A stretch of DNA of 64,000 nt. Origin: Monarcha castaneiventris obscurior (taxonomy: Eukaryota; Chordata; Aves; Passeriformes; Monarchidae). The notes under the pieces were generated by a model that saw only the letters and a program-made list of their open reading frames with translations, was not told the DNA's origin and ran no database searches. Below are positions 62,101 to 64,000 of the stretch, one piece after another. The stretch is taken from assembly GCA_026261815.1 (NCBI GenBank), contig JAMPIT010000258.1:17998501-18062500 (forward strand), given 5' to 3'. The stretch's first letter is position 1; every line of letters starts with the position of its first letter. A program made the translations under genes and the position numbers.

Positions 62101-63977
62101 GCAAATCAAAGGACAGTGGAGACTGCAGACCAAGAATTCTGTTTGCTGTGGCTTTGTAATTTGTCTGATCTTTTCAAAAAATGAAATCTGTGTGTGCTAT
62201 GTAATCAGTTAAAAACATATCAATCAAATAGGCTATCTAGTCTGCCTGCATCATCACTCATTTATCTACTACATCCTCAGCTGTGATAAAACACGGTTTC
62301 AGAAATCTTTGAGACTGTAAATGGGACAATATTCAATGAGTCTTAATATTTTTTGAAAGAAGGAGAAAACTACTAGTGGATGAAATGAACTGGTTTCAGA
62401 TGAACTATCAGAAGCAAATTTCTTTTTCTTTCTCTTCTGTTTTTTACCTCACATATGAAACAGTAGATACATTCTCCCTCCTCCTCCCCCCCACTCCATA
62501 AGTTACAGATGTTACAGAAAAAACATTTGATAGACAACAGCTGTATTATACTGAACCACAACAAACAAAATATTTCATATAAGAACTGTTTATAATTGCA
62601 AATACTGATATGAAATAATAGGTTACTCACTATTGCAGTTTAGATATTTGTTTAATGTTAGAGCTGGCAATACATTGTTGTGCTTAGGACTCCCAGAGCT
62701 TTATCCCTTGCTGTCACTACTGGCATTCTTTTTTTTCACTTTCCACTAGTGCCCCTTTTTAAGTTTCTTACTAATAATTTTGAAGGATAATAATTGAAAA
62801 TACTTTTATAGGAATGGTGTTTAATTAATCATTGTTTTCAACTTCTTCAGTGGGACCAAAGTCTGTCCTTGGGAGAGTCTGATGCTGTGAAGAATTTTGC
62901 CTTTTATAGTATGAGTTACTTGGCTGTGCTGTGCCCAGCTATGGAAAGAACCATAAGAACTTCACTAGTCTTCTTCAGATTCCTTTGTTCTTAGAAATGC
63001 TGGACAGGCTTTAAGTTCCTAAGGTTAGGGAGAGGTGTCTAGACATACTAGAAGACTTGATATGCTCTAGTAAGACTTGGTAGCTTGACATTTTCTAAAA
63101 CTTAAGTGATTGCTATTGACCTAGAATAAAATAAGTTGTATTTCCATTGTATTGACATCTGTCATGCCTTACTGTCCTGGAAAACTGTTTGGATACAGTT
63201 TCCGTGGAAGAAGAAAACATAAAAGCTCAACTGAAGCTTTAGCTGAGGGTAACATGCTTCTTCAGACAGTAGGATTACAAAAGCCACAGGGCATGTTGAA
63301 TCTTGAATTTAGAGGGTTGCCTCCCCACCTCATGCTAAGACTGTGGGAGATAGGAAATCTCTTCATGTGGCCAACTTCACTGTTGAGTATTTAGTCAAGC
63401 AGTAAGTTGAAGTGCGAAATGTCTCTCAAATGATGATGAAAAATAAGGATGTAATGACGCAGAGAGCACAATTAATGTTTATTCTTGCTGATTTAATCAA
63501 CATTTACTTTAGACCATTTTGATAAACTAGACACTTCAAGCATTTTGGAGTGCAGTGGAAAAAATTTCAGTGCACAATAATAGTTGTTTGAATAGAAAGT
63601 ACTTTTTACACCTCATAACTTTGCAGACTTGATCTGAAAAAAAAATTTCTACATTTCTCTTATGCTAATTTAGCAAACCATTTCACACCCCTTTGGATAA
63701 CTCTAACAGTGGGATGGTCTGCTGTGTAGAGTGGTGAATGCAGCACTAGTACTGATGTAGGAACTTTTTTTCTTGAAACGACTTGTGTGTGTTTCGTAAA
63801 ATATGCTTTATTTTAAAATTAGGGCTTCCTGTTGCAGCTGTTCCAGGAGCTCTGAGTCCTTTGGCTATTCCAAATGCTGCTGCTGCAGCTGCAGCTGCTG
63901 CTGCTGGCCGTGTGGGAATGCCTGGAGTTTCAGCTGGTGGCAATACAGTCCTTCTGGTTAGCAATTTAAATGAAGAG
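23152..63977 (+). CDS. PTBP2: Polypyrimidine tract-binding protein 2 (neural PTB), 5' part, exons 1-9
   Basis: PTBP2 is a nuclear RNA-binding splicing repressor that binds CU-rich RNA through four RRM domains. It takes over from PTBP1 during neuronal development. Nine exons join with matching phases to give residues 1-353 of a protein of about 531: a nuclear localisation and export region (1-55, with KRGSDELL and KKFKG), RRM1 (about 59-133), a linker, RRM2 (about 181-260), a linker with ten alanines (320-329), and the beginning of RRM3 ([10 protein letters not shown]). PTBP2, not PTBP1 or PTBP3, is indicated by [18 protein letters not shown], by the [15 protein letters not shown] linker and by [16 protein letters not shown]. 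The ATG has a good context (G at -3 and +4) and sits in a CpG island. The rest of RRM3, RRM4, the 34-nt exon 10 whose skipping triggers nonsense-mediated decay, and the 3' UTR lie outside the window. All splice junctions are GT..AG. Confidence 0.96.
23160..24723 (+). other. PTBP2 intron 1
   Basis: The first ~400 bases are CpG island; the rest is AT-rich. The acceptor is a long T/C tract followed by TTTACAG at 24,717-24,723. Nothing else is recognised in it. The open frames at 23,490-23,960 are composition artefacts or chance. Confidence 0.85.
24724..24754 (+). CDS. PTBP2: PTBP2 exon 2
   Basis: This 31-nt exon completes Gly3 and encodes residues 4-13 ([10 protein letters not shown]). The donor GTAGGA follows. 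It is nearly microexon-sized and not a multiple of three, so skipping it would shift the frame. The peptide is the conserved PTB N-terminus and leads into the first half of the nuclear localisation signal. Confidence 0.93.
24755..37136 (+). other. PTBP2 intron 2
   Basis: A 12.4-kb AT-rich intron. It holds a 15-base A run near 26,000, an 11-bp tandem duplication (CTAGTAGATTG) at 29,494-29,515, and no recognised gene, RNA gene or intact mobile element. Open frames at 26,452, 28,496, 32,037, 35,276 and 36,168 are unsupported. It ends in a CU-rich acceptor with several PTB-type motifs (CTCTTACTGTCTCTTTC at about 37,112). Confidence 0.85.
37137..37212 (+). CDS. PTBP2: PTBP2 exon 3
   Basis: A 76-nt exon encoding residues 14-38 (starting RGSDELLSG and ending SSMVVT) plus the first base of Ala39. 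The donor is GTAAGT. It carries the KR and DELL part of the N-terminal nuclear import/export region. The sequence [15 protein letters not shown] distinguishes PTBP2 from PTBP1. Its length is not a multiple of three, so skipping would give an early stop. Confidence 0.95.
37969..38074 (+). other. Candidate cryptic exon behind a strong pyrimidine tract
   Basis: Bases about 37,875-37,960 are a nearly continuous run of T and C with many UCUU- and UUCUUUU-type PTB motifs, ending TGCCTTAG at 37,968. A 106-nt segment follows and ends at a moderate donor (GCG|GTATAA, GT at 38,075-38,076). Inclusion after exon 3 would add 106 nt, shift the frame and change the protein early. It is an inference from splice signals only; no coding similarity is seen. 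Confidence 0.3.
44395..44482 (+). mobile_element. CR1 LINE 3' tail fragment
   Basis: The segment contains GTTGGACTGGATGATCTTAA, then AGGTCTCCTCCACCCTAAG and CTGTGATTC. These match the conserved 3' end of avian CR1 elements, which finishes with ATTCTRTG-type repeats. Only about 90 bases are recognisable, as expected for the 5'-truncated copies common in birds and other reptiles. It is in the same orientation as PTBP2, inside intron 3. The left end is uncertain. Confidence 0.85.
46042..46063. repeat. AT-only hairpin
   Basis: ACAATAATT (46,042-46,050) and its reverse complement AATTATTGT (46,055-46,063) flank a four-base loop. It lies in an AT-rich part of intron 3 and may be chance. Confidence 0.5.
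48228..48400 (+). CDS. PTBP2: PTBP2 exon 4 (second half of NLS, start of RRM1)
   Basis: A 173-nt exon that completes Ala39 and encodes residues 40-96. It has the KKFKG basic cluster, then the RRM1 RNP2 strand (VLHIRKL, 60-66), helix 1 ([13 protein letters not shown]) and the start of RNP1 (KGKNQ). The acceptor is CTTTCAG and the donor CAG|GTAATT. It is near-identical to known vertebrate PTBP2, apart from small changes such as [10 protein letters not shown] where mammals have NDSKKFKGED. Confidence 0.96.
48401..48812 (+). other. PTBP2 intron 4
   Basis: A 412-nt intron with a G-run (GGGGGGG near 48,560) and a standard TTACAG acceptor. Nothing else is seen in it. Confidence 0.9.
48813..48956 (+). 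CDS. PTBP2: PTBP2 exon 5 (RNP1 and end of RRM1)
   Basis: A 144-nt, in-frame exon for residues 97-144. It continues RNP1 (AFLELATEE), then gives helix 2 and the conserved [19 protein letters not shown] end of RRM1. The donor is CAG|GTATAT. The exon 4/5 boundary splits RNP1. Confidence 0.96.
48957..52517 (+). other. PTBP2 intron 5
   Basis: A 3.6-kb AT-rich intron. A GT-rich patch with several G-pairs lies at 52,135-52,175. The acceptor is a C/T tract from about 52,493 ending TTTTAAG, a less common AAG acceptor. The open frame at 51,361-51,750 has no family resemblance. Confidence 0.85.
52518..52682 (+). CDS. PTBP2: PTBP2 exon 6 (linker and start of RRM2)
   Basis: A 165-nt, in-frame exon for residues 145-199: [13 protein letters not shown], a Ser/Thr-rich linker with [16 protein letters not shown], then RRM2 RNP2 (LRIIIDNM, 181-188) and [10 protein letters not shown]. 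The donor is CAG|GTAAGT. The linker is the most variable part and here reads ASNAPIS where mammalian proteins have, as I recall, TANTPLS. Confidence 0.96.
52683..52758 (+). other. PTBP2 intron 6, very short
   Basis: This 76-nt intron (GTAAGT to GGCAG) is close to the lower size limit for vertebrate splicing and separates two halves of RRM2. A TATGACTGAG sequence is a possible branch site, though a poor match. Short introns of this kind are usually recognised by intron definition. Confidence 0.95.
52759..52869 (+). CDS. PTBP2: PTBP2 exon 7 (central RRM2)
   Basis: A 111-nt, in-frame exon for residues 200-236. It has [14 protein letters not shown] and the RNP1 strand [11 protein letters not shown], followed by [11 protein letters not shown]. 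The donor is CAA|GTAAGT. The last codon CAA (Gln236) stands where I recall Leu in mammals (AKLALDGQ), and Phe225 where I recall Tyr; both are inferred from memory. Confidence 0.96.
53675..53690. repeat. (TTA)n microsatellite
   Basis: About five perfect TTA units in intron 7. Confidence 0.8.
55699..55733. repeat. Perfect 15-bp inverted repeat, hairpin with 5-base loop
   Basis: TGGAACCTCAAGTTC (55,699-55,713) is followed by ACTGG and the exact reverse complement GAACTTGAGGTTCCA (55,719-55,733). In the PTBP2 pre-mRNA it would form a stable hairpin. The left arm also forms a competing small palindrome with the AGGTTCC just before it (55,691-55,697). No terminal repeats or host duplication of a transposon were recognised around it. 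Confidence 0.75.
56951..56970 (+). repeat. TGTGG pentanucleotide microsatellite
   Basis: Three TGTGG units and one TATGG unit in tandem, in intron 7. Confidence 0.75.
58671..58685. repeat. (AT)7 microsatellite
   Basis: A short perfect AT run that follows a T-rich, acceptor-like TTTTTTTCAG. No matching downstream donor or conserved coding sequence was seen. Confidence 0.75.
59539..59734 (+). CDS. PTBP2: PTBP2 exon 8 (end of RRM2 and linker)
   Basis: A 196-nt exon for residues 237-301 plus the first base of Gly302. [20 protein letters not shown] completes RRM2. It is followed by the conserved extension [20 protein letters not shown] and by [15 protein letters not shown]. Tyr244 corresponds to PTBP1 Tyr247, part of the dorsal RRM2 surface that binds Raver1-type co-repressor peptides. 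The donor is CTAG|GTATGA. Confidence 0.96.
59735..63822 (+). other. PTBP2 intron 8
   Basis: A 4.1-kb AT-rich intron. In PTBP1 the matching interval contains extra alternative coding sequence (the PTB2/PTB4 insert). Nothing similar was recognised here. The final stretch before exon 9 (TTTATTTTAAAATTAG) is a weak, purine-interrupted acceptor. Confidence 0.8.
63823..63977 (+). CDS. PTBP2: PTBP2 exon 9 (alanine linker and start of RRM3)
   Basis: A 155-nt exon that completes Gly302 and encodes residues 303-353. [17 protein letters not shown] is followed by ten Ala residues (320-329), then [13 protein letters not shown] and the RRM3 RNP2 strand [10 protein letters not shown]. The donor GAG|GTCAGT is at 63,978, 23 bases before the window ends. 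The next exon, expected to be the 34-nt regulated exon 10, is outside the window. Confidence 0.96.
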
Positions 63978-64000
63978 GTCAGTGAAACAATTTTACTTCT

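Overview
The window is vertebrate nuclear DNA, most likely from a bird. It is AT-rich, with long introns carrying GT..AG splice sites, a single CpG-island promoter and decayed CR1-type LINE retrotransposons, one of them ending in the 3' tail typical of avian CR1. The one gene identified with confidence is PTBP2 (neural polypyrimidine tract-binding protein, nPTB/brPTB) on the + strand. The species is not determined.

Layout. Bases 1-130 are the edge of a GC-rich segment that looks like the first-exon border of a minus-strand gene running out of the left side of the window. Bases 130-22,430 are mostly intergenic. They hold one candidate coding exon of unknown identity on the minus strand (4422-4595), a weaker pseudo-exon-like segment (7584-7641), a fossil CR1-like LINE with recognisable reverse-transcriptase remnants (about 18,890-19,960), and no other gene I can support. 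Bases 22,440-23,560 are the PTBP2 CpG island, with Sp1, NRF1 and YY1-like sites, a possible G-quadruplex and a short minisatellite.

From 23,152 to the right edge the window is PTBP2 exons 1-9: 23152-23159, 24724-24754, 37137-37212, 48228-48400, 48813-48956, 52518-52682, 52759-52869, 59539-59734 and 63823-63977. All intron phases agree. They encode residues 1-353: the N-terminal nuclear localisation region, RRM1, RRM2, the linker with a ten-alanine tract, and the first strand of RRM3. The rest of RRM3, RRM4, the neural-regulated 34-nt exon 10 and the 3' UTR lie beyond the right edge. The introns hold little except polypyrimidine tracts, a CR1 tail (about 44,395-44,482), simple repeats, a perfect 15-bp inverted repeat (55,699-55,733) and a cryptic-exon-like segment behind a very strong pyrimidine tract (37,875-38,074).

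I found no clear evidence of a new multi-gene system. The most open items are the unidentified minus-strand exon, the intron-3 cryptic exon candidate and the intron-7 hairpin. All splice sites were read by eye and protein comparisons come from memory; no search was run.
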